Source of the DNA: Spiroplasma phoeniceum P40
GTDB taxonomy: Bacteria > Bacillota_I > Bacilli_A > Mycoplasmatales > Mycoplasmataceae
Assembly (NCBI RefSeq): GCF_003339775.1
Contig: NZ_CP031088.1
Location: forward strand, 310,001-374,000
Direction: 5' to 3'
DNA length: 64,000 nt
The notes under the pieces were generated by a model. The model was not told the origin of the DNA and did no database searches. It saw only the letters and a list, made by a program, of their open reading frames with translations. The position numbers were made by a program, and so were the translations under genes. Of this stretch, positions 1 to 8,584 are shown one piece after another. Within the stretch, counting starts at the first letter, position 1; every line of letters starts with the position of its first letter.

Positions 1-2
1 AA

Positions 3-176
3 AAAATGTTTTTGCAGAATATATAAACAATAAATATTTAAAAATGTATATTAAATTATAAAATATGTCATTAAAATAATAAAATATGTATTTATTAATT
101 AAAATTAATAAATTATTTTTTTAGTGTGCTTAAATATGGATAAAATAAAAGAAAAATTAAAATATTTTTAATTTTT
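3..176. repeat. IS-associated end sequence, inverted copy at 49072-49247
   Basis: This stretch is nearly identical to the reverse complement of 49072-49247, with only isolated mismatches. At 49 kb the same sequence directly follows an IS30-type transposase C-terminus, so here it is probably the flank or end of a similar element whose body lies left of the window. A related but more diverged version follows the transposase at 44032-44170. No reading frame is convincing in it. Confidence 0.7.
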
Positions 177-397
177 TTAAATTTATGGTTGATTTTTGTA
201 ATTTTTATTATATTACTTTATTATATTATTTAATTAATAAAGATTTGTTGCACTTCATTTTACATAATTCATAGATAAATATTTATTAGAATAAGGTATC
301 ACCAACCGAATATTTTACGCGGTCGGAAAAAAAGTTATTTAAAGTCATTCTTTTTGTTATAATAAATTATGTGCAATAATTAGTTAAGGAGTAAAAT
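177..397. other. intergenic region upstream of tig
   Basis: No gene is seen here. It holds a 24-base block at 301-324 (accaac-c-gaatattttacg...ggtc) that recurs with one mismatch at 49890-49913. A TATAAT at 358-363 with AT-rich flanks is a plausible -10 box for tig, but no clear -35 box was found. The ribosome binding site AAGGAG lies just before the tig start. Confidence 0.4.
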
Positions 398-1711
398 ATG
401 AAATTTAAAGCGGAAAAAATACAAGATAAAGGAATTGGAAAATGATATGTAACCATTGATGATACAGAATGGACAGATTATATTAAAAAAGCTGAAAAAA
501 AAGCAGCAGAGCAATTAGAGGTTCCTGGATTTCGAAAAGGGAAAGTACCTACTGATTTAATTAAAAAACATCTAACTGAAGCAAAAATTTTAGATGCGGC
601 ACATCATTTAGTTGTTAATAAAGCTTATAAGTTTGCGTTTGATCAAAAATCAGATATTGAACCATTTTCATCACCAGTTCCAAGTGTACAAAAAATTAGT
701 AAAACAGAGTATATATTACAATTAGAATTTGATTTAAAACCAGAAGTTAAAATTAGTAAGTATACTGGTTTTACTGATAAAGAATTAAAAAAGACAAAAA
801 TTGAAGTTAAAAAAGCAGATATTGATGATAATATTAATCAATTGCGTAATCGTTTTGCAATTTTTAAACAAAAAAAAACAGAAATTACAACTGGAGATAC
901 AGTAATTTTTGATTTTGAAGGTTTTGTTGATGGAAAACCATTTAAAGGTTGTAAAGCAACAGATTTTACTTTAGAAATTGGGAGTGGTCAATTTATTCCC
1001 GGTTTTGAAGAAGCTATGATTGGTTTAAAAACAGGTGATAAAAAAGAAATTAATGTTACTTTCCCAGTTGATTATCATGTTGAAGAATTAAAATCAACTC
1101 CTGCTATTTTTAAGTTAAATATTAAGGAAGTTAAAACAAAAGAATTACCAGAATTAAATGATGAATTAGCAAAAGATGTTAATTTGAAAGGTATTGATAC
1201 GTTAGCTAAATTGGAAGCACATGTTAAAAATAATATTTATGAGCAATTATTAAAACAAGAATATGATCATTTTATTGGCCATTTATTCCGCTTAATTGCA
1301 GAAGATTCAAAGATTGCTTTACCAGAATCAATTATTCGTAAAGAAGCAAATCTATTAAAACATGAGTTTGAACAAAAGTTACAAGGTCAACAAATGGATA
1401 TAAAAACGTATAAAAAACGAACAGGAATGTCAGAAGAAGATATTTTTAATGAGTTATTTAAAGACGCTAAGAATCGTTTAGAAAATGGTGTTATTGTTGA
1501 TGCAGTTGTTCAAAATGAAAATATTACTGCAACTGAGACAGAAATTGATGAACAATATGAAAAGTTAGGAAAACAATTTGGAATTGATGGTAAAGCATTG
1601 AAGGAAACAAAATTAGTATCCGACCAACAAGTAAAAGAACAAGTTATGCATGATAAGGTATTTGCCTTTTTATATCAAAATAATGGACTGCATAAAAAAA
1701 GTAGGGTATAA
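398..1711 (+). CDS. tig: trigger factor (ribosome-associated peptidyl-prolyl isomerase chaperone)
   Basis: The product is 437 aa, the usual length for trigger factor. The start is ATG at 398 preceded by AAGGAG; one UGA-encoded Trp near residue 16 (KGIGKW) must be read through. The N-terminal ribosome-binding domain holds a GFRKGKVP segment (family signature GFRxGxxP), the FKBP-type PPIase domain follows (GDTVIFDFEGFVDG, then FIPGFEEAMIG), and a long helical C-terminal chaperone domain ends the protein. It binds at the ribosome exit tunnel and helps nascent chains fold. Oddly, the last codons and the terminator are shared with an inverted copy at 58.7 kb, so the extreme C-terminus (HKKSRV) may have been rewritten by recombination. 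Identification is secure; only the last few residues are doubtful. Confidence 0.96.
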
Positions 1712-1737
1712 AAATATAAAGAAATTAAATAAGAATA

Positions 1738-1768
1738 ATTAAACCATTTACTAAAATGGTTTTTTTAT
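1738..1768 (+). terminator. Rho-independent terminator of tig
   Basis: The hairpin AAACCATTTA / TAAAATGGTTT is followed by a run of T. An inverted copy lies at 58680-58710 after the gene at 58737-59468, so both host genes use the same duplicated terminator. Confidence 0.85.
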
Positions 1769-1994
1769 TTGAAAAAACCTAAAATAACTAATTGATTCAA
1801 AACAAGGACAGCATCTTTATATATTTATAATTTTTAAAATAATAAAAAATTTTTTCCTTTCTGAAAAAACCATATTAAATTAAGAAATTAGTAAATAATA
1901 CACATACTAACTTAGTAAAGGTATTGTCCTTGTTTTGTTTCACTTAGTTATATTAATAAATCAATCGTTAAATATTAGATTGGAGAAACTAAAA

Positions 1995-2114
1995 ATGGAA
2001 AAAATCAATATTATGATTAAATGCAGTAAATGCGGAATGCCAAAGCGAGTTCATAAAGTTAAACATCGCGGAAAAACAAAATGATTTGAAGATATTTATT
2101 ATAGTCAATATTAA
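1995..2114 (+). CDS. 39-aa CxxC zinc-knuckle protein of plectrovirus origin
   Basis: This small basic protein has a CSKCG knuckle near residue 10 and a lysine/arginine-rich middle (KRVHKVKHRGK). One Trp is coded by UGA. A GGAG motif precedes the ATG. A second copy (37 aa, one early stop) lies inverted at 58339-58452, which supports it being a real gene. The function is unknown; small CxxC basic proteins often bind nucleic acid, but that is inference. Confidence 0.6.
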
Positions 2115-2129
2115 ATTTGATTTATAAAA

Positions 2130-2316
2130 ATGAAAATTATTAAACAACAAAAAAATATGTGATGTTATTAATTGTTATAAATTATCATCATTTATCACCG
2201 AAGAATTTGAAACAAATAAAATTTTATGAACTTGTGAAAATCACAAAGATTTATTAAATCAAATTAAGTATATAAACAAAGAAAAAATTTGACTTTATAA
2301 TAATTTGGAAAATTAA
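2130..2316 (+). pseudogene. broken copy of plectrovirus small protein (cf. 28642-28875)
   Basis: The start MKIIKQQKN matches the 77-aa protein at 28642, but an extra A in the run near 2155 shifts the frame and stops follow at once. In the shifted frame the homologous sequence CDVINCYKLSSFITEEF can still be read to a TAA at 2314. The downstream half also diverges. It is therefore a decayed gene; intact and damaged relatives exist at 28642, 48752-48986 and 58170-58321. Confidence 0.7.
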
Positions 2317-2625
2317 AGGATAGAGGTTGATTGAAAAACTGGGTATTTAAAAATCTTTTTTAGTAAAATTAAATGATTCTAATATAACAAGATGAATAAC
2401 TCATCTATTGCACACTATTTTTTATATGTTATTTGATTTATTAATTTTAATTTTATATTTCTTTTATTAAACTTGTTAATAGTATTTTTAAGTGTGCCAA
2501 TTTTTACTATTTTATATTTTTAATAATGTTAATAACAATGTTTATTAAACATTAAATAAACAATATATAAACATTAAATATAACAATGTTTATTAAACAA
2601 ATATTTAGTTAGGAGATTTTAACTA
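2317..2625. other. plectrovirus intergenic region with AACAATGTTTATTAAAC repeats
   Basis: No gene is seen. A short dyad near 2388 (GATGA..TCATC) is followed by an AT-rich tract in which AACAATGTTTATTAAAC occurs twice (about 2533 and 2582) with shorter AAACATT variants between. The same arrangement recurs at 32098-32200 and 57890-57975, always ahead of the small membrane gene, so it probably holds viral promoter or replication signals. Confidence 0.5.
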
Positions 2626-2895
2626 ATGAAAAAACAAAATAAAAAACAGTTTATTATTAATAATTTATTATATTCTTTTGTATATTTTTTATCTTTAATT
2701 AGTTTTATTTTAATTATTTTCGGTTTTATTTCAAATAAAAGAGCAATATACGATATTTTATTTCTTTCTTTACATTTATTTTTATTATTTATTATTTTAT
2801 TTTATGAAGTTAAAAAGCATATATCACAAATTAAAGAATTTAAAAGAACAATAGAAGAAAGTAAAAAAAGGAAAGATTTTGATAAAATTGAGTAA
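2626..2895 (+). CDS. small two-helix membrane protein, plectrovirus
   Basis: The 89-aa protein has two strongly hydrophobic segments (about residues 12-34 and 42-62) and a charged, lysine/glutamate-rich C-terminal tail. A TTAGGAG ribosome binding site precedes the ATG. It sits just before, and overlaps the start of, the gene at 2879, as does its diverged relative at 31801-32097. Filamentous phages use such proteins in inner-membrane assembly or as minor coat proteins; which role applies here is not visible. Confidence 0.65.
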   Translation: MKKQNKKQFIINNLLYSFVYFLSLISFILIIFGFISNKRAIYDILFLSLHLFLLFIILFYEVKKHISQIKEFKRTIEESKKRKDFDKIE

Positions 2896-3322
2896 TTTTG
2901 TTAAGAAAAATAAGAATATAGAAAATTGTTTTATTAGTAAGGGATTTATACCTTTTACAACAGATAAAGCAAGTTTTATTAATTTACCTAATCATAATCG
3001 TCATATTGGTTTTTGATTGAGTAATAAGTTTATTTATTCGAGTGAAAAACATTCGGAACAAGTAGCAATCGGTTTGATTTATGATAATTCTTACCCCATT
3101 GTAAAATATGATGAAAATTTAAAACGCCATATTTGAAAGTATTTAACTGGAGCAGAATTAATCAATTTATATAATAAATATAAACAAAATTATTTTACTA
3201 AAATTAAAAAAGCGTTATTTTTAAGTGAACCTAAAAAAGTAAAAACAAATAAAAATAATTTAACAAATTTAAGTATTGAAAAAGAAGAACAATTAATTAA
3301 AGACTTAAAAAGTTTAAATTAA
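2879..3322 (+). CDS. plectrovirus conserved hypothetical protein (147 aa)
   Basis: This protein is very close over its whole length to the 149-aa protein at 31301-31750 (shared [40 protein letters not shown]). The copy at 31 kb starts with ATG; here the equivalent codon is TTG at 2879, inside the end of the preceding gene. UGA codes two or more Trp. It is soluble and basic, with a C-terminal acidic/charged tail. No enzymatic motif is recognised. The role in the filamentous phage is unknown. Confidence 0.65.
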
Positions 3323-3477
3323 AATATTCCCAAAAAAGTTTTAAATAATATACAAAGTTTTAAGATTATATATTAAAAATAGACATAACATATAAAGCTC
3401 ACTGTATATTTTAAAACACAATAGTATAGTGCCTGCGATCACCTTTAAAGTAAAGCGAAAGGCAAAGGGTGAAAAAA
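3323..3477. other. intergenic region, inverted copy at 57757-57850
   Basis: No gene is seen. The part from about 3371 (agacataacatataaag) to 3460 (cacctttaaagtaaagcg) matches the reverse complement of 57757-57850. The copy on the right abuts a truncated recT remnant, so this is a recombination junction between plectrovirus and tailed-phage sequence. Confidence 0.5.
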
Positions 3478-4226
3478 TGTTTAAAACAAATTTAGGAAAA
3501 TTAATAAATGGAGATGCTTTGGAATTTATAAAGACATTAGAAAACGATAGTGTTGATTTAATATTAACTGATACGCCCTATTTATATAATTTATCAAAAA
3601 GAGAAAACGAACAAATAAATGAAAAAAGCAATATAACCAAAAGCATAAATAAATATATTAATTCTATTTATGATAATAATTTGCATAATTCATTTGATAT
3701 AAATACTTATTTAGATGAGTTTTATCGAATTTCAAAAACTAAATTTATGTTAATTTGAATGAATAGACAACAAATTATTGATTATTTAGATTGAGTTCGT
3801 AAAAAAGAAATGCTTTATGATTTTATTCTTTGAAACAAAACAAATCCAATGCCAACTAATAATCATATTTATCAAGATAAAGAATATTGTATAATAATTT
3901 ATTCTAAAAAAACATCGAATTCCGAATTATAAAAATGATTATGAAAGTAAAAAAACAATTTTTAATTATTCAATAGGAAAAAAATAACAAGACACCCAAC
4001 AGAAAAACCATTATATATATTTAATCGATTAATTAGTAAATATAGTAAAGAAAATGATTTAATTTTAGATTGTTTTATGGGAAGTGGTACAACCGCGTAT
4101 ACTTGTGAACAGTTAAAACGAAAGTGATTGGGTTGTGAAATAAATAATGAATATTACAAAATAATTAAAAAAAGATTAAAAGTATTCAGTTTAAATTTGA
4201 ATTTTAAGAGAAAGGAAAAAAATTAA
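3478..4226 (+). pseudogene. frameshifted DNA (adenine/cytosine-N4) methyltransferase
   Basis: The N-terminal half reads LGKLINGDALEFIKTLENDS then LILTDTPY, the position of the catalytic DPPY motif; the first Pro is replaced by Thr. After about residue 150 the frame breaks (stops around 3930-3985) and resumes in another frame with HPTEKP and DCFMGSGTTAY, the AdoMet-binding motif I of beta-class enzymes. It is a relative of the intact methyltransferase at 20041-20814. The altered catalytic motif and frameshift make it non-functional. Confidence 0.8.
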
Positions 4227-4455
4227 TATTGCTTCAATTTTTGCTAAGTTAGAAAAAATAGAATTAGAACAACAAAAACAAAAACTTTATTTAATTGCAT
4301 TATCTAATTGTGGTTTGTCTGACTTACAAAAAACAGAATTATTAAACAACATTAATTTAATTGATGAATAATATAAACAAAAACAAAAAGATAAACAACA
4401 AGATAAAAAAATAGGGCTTAGTTATGCTAAATATAAAAAAATGAAAAAACAATAA
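4227..4455 (+). pseudogene. remnant of a small coiled-coil phage gene
   Basis: A frame without ATG reads IASIFAKLEKIELEQQ through NNINLIDE, then TAA at about 4368, then YKQKQKDKQQDKK to a second TAA at 4453. It is rich in K, Q and E and looks helical. It follows the broken methyltransferase with no gap. Function unknown. Confidence 0.4.
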
Positions 4456-4642
4456 TTATTTTTTATTAATGTATTGTAAAGATGCAAGTAGGTAATTCTA
4501 ACCTTGTTAATATGATATTATACCTTTTATCAAAAAATGCAATATTTTTTCAAAAAAAAATAACTTTTTTAAATATGAGTTAATATTTAAGCACGACAAA
4601 AAGAAAAGTTTGCTACAAATATATAATTTATATTTAAAAAAA
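4456..4642. other. IS30 right flank (downstream of transposase)
   Basis: No gene is seen. A block CAAGTAGG..AATTCTAACCTT at 4485-4506 resembles CAAGTAGGATTATCCAACCTT at 5734-5754, in the same orientation, so the two lie on either side of the IS30 element. They are too diverged to call as target-site duplications. Confidence 0.35.
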
Positions 4643-5635
4643 TTAAATATTAATATTTTGTAAAAATACCTCTTTGGAGGATAATCAACCTAAACTCGGT
4701 CGCGGCTTTTCATTAATAATTTTCATAACTTTATTAATTTCTTTTTGAGTAACAGTATTAAAATCAGTTCCCTTAGGTAAATATTCTCTAATATCTCTAT
4801 TTATTCTTTCAACTTTTGCTTTTTGTGTCGGAGTTCCAGCATCACAAAAATAAACATTAGCATTAGTAATTTTCTCCATCTCTTTTCATTTACTAAATTC
4901 TTTACCTTGATCTGTAATAATTCCTTTTATATTTACTTTATAAAGTTTATTTCTAATAATACTTTTAAGAACTTTATTAACCTCTTCTGAATTATGTTGA
5001 TTTAATTTAAAACAAATCGTATATAAACTTTTTTCTTCGGTAATAGTTAAACAAGCAGACTTATGTTCTTTTCCAACAATACAATCCATTTGAAATCAAC
5101 CAAAAGTTCCCTTTTCATGTTCTGCTTCATCAATAAATCTAATATTAGTTAATTGACCACGATCATCTTTTCTCTTTTTTGTTTTATATTTTTTACCTTT
5201 AAATGGTAATTTTTTCTTAATTTCAGTATTTTCATCATCAAAAACTTTATATTCAATATATTTATAAAGTGTCATATGTGAAAATGGAAACTTTTCATTA
5301 TATTTTTTTTCATATTCATAAATAATTAATCTTGGTGAATAACTTTTTTTACTTAAAATTTTCTTTACATAATTTACAACTTTTTTTGTAATTGTAGTAT
5401 ATTTAATAGATTTTTTTCTTTTCTTTTTATAATCATCATTTGCTTTTTCAGGATCATATTCTTCTTTAAGTCTTTCAACCTCTAATCTAATTGTATTAGG
5501 GCTTTTATTCATTACTTTTGCTATTTTAGAATAATTAGGTGTACCATTTTTCTTTTTAAATGTTTCTGATATTAAATATTCTTTTAATTTATATCTTTCA
5601 TCAAGACTAAAATGTTTATATTTTTTCTTTTTCAT
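4643..5635 (-). CDS. IS30-family DDE transposase
   Basis: The product is 330 aa, close to the usual IS30 length. It has an N-terminal helix-turn-helix (FSLDERYKLKEYL, then YSKIAKVMNKSPNTIRLEV), a linker region, and a DDE core: first Asp in FQMDCIVG, second in ITDQGKEF, Glu in KVERINRDIREY followed by LPKGTDF, the classic IS30 ending. Three UGA-coded Trp split it in standard-code translation, including one near the C-terminus that extends the protein to SSKEVFLQNINI. The frame is intact, so the element may be active. It sits directly upstream of prophage A, and prophage A has no integrase of its own. Confidence 0.9.
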
Positions 5636-5688
5636 AAGATTTAACCAACCTTTCCAAAAATATTTTTATCATAAAATTTAAAATTTTG

Positions 5689-5723
5689 TTGACATTTTAT
5701 TAAAAGATGTTAGGATGGTGATG
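5689..5723 (+). promoter_or_regulatory. phage promoter P1 with GGTGATG element
   Basis: TTGACA at 5689-5694 and TAGGAT at 5711-5716 are spaced by 16 bp. GGTGATG follows the -10 box immediately (5717-5723). The same -10-plus-GGTGATG arrangement occurs at 5832, 8052, 12038, 17134 and 17529. Confidence 0.65.
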
Positions 5724-5810
5724 TAATTTAATACAAGTAGGATTATCCAACCTTAAATCTCTTGTTTAAAAATTACTAAAAATGAAGACTTGAAAAAGTC
5801 TTTTTTTATT
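5724..5810 (+). ncRNA. candidate short terminated transcript upstream of the late genes
   Basis: The interval between promoter P1 and a clear terminator is only about 80 nt and has no convincing reading frame. It ends with the hairpin AAGACT-TGAAAA-AGTCTT and a T-run (5785-5810). A second promoter follows at 5832, so P1 seems to make a short RNA or an attenuated leader rather than the late mRNA. Confidence 0.4.
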
Positions 5811-5831
5811 TTACTTTTTTATATTTTTTTG

Positions 5832-5844
5832 TAGAATGGTGATG
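5832..5844 (+). promoter_or_regulatory. phage late promoter -10 with GGTGATG
   Basis: TAGAAT (5832-5837) is directly followed by GGTGATG (5838-5844), 19 bases before the terminase small subunit start. The -35 region is T-rich (TTTACT) and weak. Confidence 0.55.
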
Positions 5845-5862
5845 ACAAAAGAGGTAAAAAAG

Positions 5863-6222
5863 ATGGCAAAAGTAGATAAAAAGTGATGAATAATGGCAAA
5901 TTTAACAAAAATAAAGCAAAAATTAACAAAATTTGATGAATATTGTAAAGAAAATAATATTAAACTTGCCACAAAAGAAACCTTATTAATCTTTTGTAAT
6001 TTAGAAGAAGATGAATATAATACCTTAAAAGACACTAATTTATTAGCATTTAATGAACTTAAAATGAAAATAAGAATATTAGAAAATAATATAAAATTAC
6101 ATCTCTTAAATGAAACTAAGGGGGGTGTATCTGTATATGCTCAGTATTATGGTCGTGAAAATGAAAGTGAAATAAATTATGCTCCCCCAGTAATTAACAT
6201 AACAGATGGGAGAAACATATAA
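5863..6222 (+). CDS. putative terminase small subunit
   Basis: The ATG at 5863 follows GAGGT and opens MAKVDKK, two UGA Trp codons, then IMANLTKIKQ, giving 119 aa. The body is helical and charged, with no catalytic motif. Its TAA overlaps the ATG of the large terminase subunit (TAATG), and this first position in the packaging block is where the DNA-recognition subunit is normally found. The assignment rests on position and size, not on sequence recognition. Confidence 0.55.
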
Positions 6223-7739
6223 TGGCAATGTTATATGAATATAGTTATCTTAATAAGATAGTAATTAGTTTGTTAAATAATACTGAATATATTGCAGATG
6301 AGATTAATTTAGCAGGTAGTCGTAAAGCAGGTAAAACATATTCTATTGATGAATTAATAGCATTATTAAGTTGTGTAGTATTAGCACATAAAGATAAAAA
6401 AATAGCAATATATGGTTTTAGATTAAATAGTGCTGATACTGCTGAAATGCAACAAGATATTCAAGATGCATTAGATAAAATAGGTTTAATTCTTAATCCT
6501 ACTAAAAAATGAAAAGGTGGTCATTATCAATATAATGCTAGGTTTAATAAACCTACTTGATTATTTCCTAATGGTAGTTTTATTAAATTACAAGGAGCAA
6601 GAAAAAGTAATTCATCGCAAGTATTAGGTAAAGGAACAGCACGAGCAAATGGTGCTGATTTATGTATTATTTGATTAGAAGAAGCAAATGAATTTAGTAA
6701 AGCAGAAAAAGAAGCAATTATGCAAGCAGTTCGTGATTATAAAAAAATGATATTAATTACAAGTACTAATCCTGATAGTATTTATCAAGATCATATTGAT
6801 TATTTAAATAAATTAATGCCATTTAATCGTAAAGAATTAGAAAGTAATGGTGAGCAAATATCTAAATTAATAGTGCCAGTCTTAGATCCTAAAACAGGTC
6901 AAAAAGCATATGATAAAAAAGTAATTAATCATTATACTAATTATTTAATTAATAAAGATAATTTAAATTATGATGAATTAATGAAATTATATGAATTAAA
7001 AGCAGAATGACCTAAAAAATATGAGGTTTGAGGAATTGGAATGCCAGGTGCATTAGATGGTAGTATTTTTGCTAATTATTTATTTAGTAAATTATATGAT
7101 TTTGAACCAGTTAATTTTAGAGCAGGCTTAGATTTAGGTTATGCTGAATCACCATTAGGACATGCTACTCATGCAATTTTAATAGGAATAGATAAAGATT
7201 ATAAAAAAATGGCACCATTAATGGAATATAAACATAGTAATGCTGAAATGGTACAAAAAGATATAATGAAAGTTTTACATGAAATAGTACATTTTTATAT
7301 AATATGTGCTACACAGTGAAATGATTTATATAATGGTTTAGAAATAAATGTTGATACTGGTGGTGGTCATTTAGTAGAGGTTGATACATTAAATAATATT
7401 AGACGAAAGTTTTTCCCTGATGCTAATTGATTAAGATTTAAACCAGTTAATAAAGAAATATGATATAGAACTGATAGAATTGATGCTATAATCATCCTGC
7501 TAAATAAGAATTATTTACAAATTAGTCAAAGATTAACACCAGAATTATTTAAAGATATGTTAAAAATGGAATGAAGAAAACCGCCAGCAAATAAATCTAC
7601 TTATAAATTAGAAGATAATAAATTATTTGATGATGGTTTCGATGCTATGACTTATGCTGTTATGGATATAATGGAATATTTTATAAAAACACTAGATAAT
7701 CCATTTTTAATAAGTAAACAATTTGGAAAGCGAGGTTAA
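6222..7739 (+). CDS. terL: terminase large subunit (DNA-packaging ATPase/nuclease)
   Basis: The 505-aa protein drives DNA into the procapsid and cuts it. A P-loop-like GSRKAGKTYS lies at about residues 32-41, a Walker-B-like LCIIWLEEANEF at about 145-156, and an ITSTNP coupling motif at about 176. The C-terminal nuclease half contains AGLDLGYAES and VDTGGG, with a late acidic DDGFDAMTYA, typical of the RNase-H-like nuclease of Terminase_3/6 proteins. Seven or more UGA Trp codons break it in standard translation, but there is no true stop. It overlaps the small subunit by one base. It is unrelated in sequence to the broken terminase at 54-55 kb. Confidence 0.9.
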
Positions 7740-7743
7740 AATT

Positions 7744-8043
7744 ATGGCAAAAAAACAAATTAAAAAAAATGTTGAAAAAATGCGAATGGATAAAAATATT
7801 TGTTGAATGATAATTGATGGTAAAGAATGTTTTAAAAAAGTAAGTAAAAATTGAAATGGTATTGGTGTTCCTGCTTGTGAAGAACATACTAAAATATTTC
7901 AAGAATTAATGAAAGAAACTTATGATTATGGTGTAAATAATCAAAAAGAATATTTAGATCAATATGAAAAAGGTTTTAAAAAAGGTATTGAAGAAACTAG
8001 AACTGAAATTAAGAAAAAATATCCACAAGTTTACAAAAATTAA
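7744..8043 (+). CDS. phage hypothetical protein with Cys/His pattern (99 aa)
   Basis: The product begins MAKKQIKKNVEKMRMDKN and holds a cluster C(W)MIIDGKEC ... PACEEH that could bind a metal. The second half is a charged helix. It lies 4 nt after terL and before the scaffold gene. Similar Cys/His small proteins (CxxH..H ends such as EEHTKIFQEL) recur in the early genes (CEEHWLQTY at 47916-48095). The role is unknown. Confidence 0.6.
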
Positions 8044-8051
8044 AATGATGG

Positions 8052-8064
8052 TAAGATGGTGACG
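8052..8064 (+). promoter_or_regulatory. phage late promoter ahead of scaffold/capsid genes
   Basis: TAAGAT (8052-8057) is followed by GGTGACG (8058-8064); TTTACA about 16 bp upstream could be the -35 box. It lies in the gap just before the scaffold gene. Confidence 0.55.
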
Positions 8065-8110
8065 ATAGTTTTTGAAATTTTCTATAAAAAAATAATGGAG
8101 GGATTAAAGT

Positions 8111-8581
8111 ATGTCAAACTTTAAATATGAATATAAAGAAAATATGACACAAGATGAAATTAATGCTTTATTAGAACAAAAAGAAAAGCAAATATTATCT
8201 AATGTCTTACCAAGTGTAGAAACTCGTATTAAAACTGAAACTGAAAAACAATATGAAGAAAAAATTAGTAATTATCAGTCAAAAATAAAAGAATATGAGT
8301 TATCACAAGTACCACAAGAAAATCGTAAATTAGTTGAAGAACTATTAAATAGTGGTAAAGATATGGAATATGTTAAAACTAACTTTAAAGATTTAATTGA
8401 GAAAAAACCACAATTAGATATGAAAAACCTAATGAATGGTGGAATTCAAATTAAAGATGAAAATATGTTTATTGAAGAATTATCACAAAAAATTAAAGAA
8501 AATTTACAAGATAATCATAATATTCCCATTAATGAAAGAATTAAAAACTTAGTTCAAAAAGAATACCAGAAAGGAAAATAA
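8111..8581 (+). CDS. capsid scaffolding protein
   Basis: The 156-aa, strongly acidic and helical protein (TQDEINALLEQKEKQ, VETRIKTETEKQYEEK) lies immediately before the major capsid gene. Size, charge, coiled-coil character and position match the scaffold proteins of HK97-fold tailed phages (DUF4355-like). A GGAGGGATT ribosome binding site precedes ATG 8111. No protease domain is visible. Scaffold identity is by analogy. Confidence 0.7.
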   Translation: MSNFKYEYKENMTQDEINALLEQKEKQILSNVLPSVETRIKTETEKQYEEKISNYQSKIKEYELSQVPQENRKLVEELLNSGKDMEYVKTNFKDLIEKKPQLDMKNLMNGGIQIKDENMFIEELSQKIKENLQDNHNIPINERIKNLVQKEYQKGK

Positions 8582-8584
8582 AAT

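Larger units (their letters stand above)
1688..2625. repeat. left arm of outer inverted repeat (plectrovirus remnant)
   Basis: The segment from the last tig codons to the start of the membrane gene at 2626 matches, in inverted orientation, roughly 57875-58745. It includes the tig terminator, a 12-bp inverted repeat (AAAACAAGGACA at 1799-1810 against TGTCCTTGTTTT near 1926-1937), two small genes and an AAACATT-rich stretch. Homology is patchy but clearly continuous. It brackets about 56 kb of mostly mobile DNA. Confidence 0.75.

Noticed and set aside
2526-2600. CRISPR-like direct repeats
   Set aside because: Two AT-rich repeats with irregular spacing and no cas genes; they fit viral intergenic repeats found at three places.
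4485-5754. Target-site duplication around the IS30 element
   Set aside because: The two CAAGTAGG...AACCTT blocks differ at several positions and are longer than IS30 duplications; noted only as a flank similarity.
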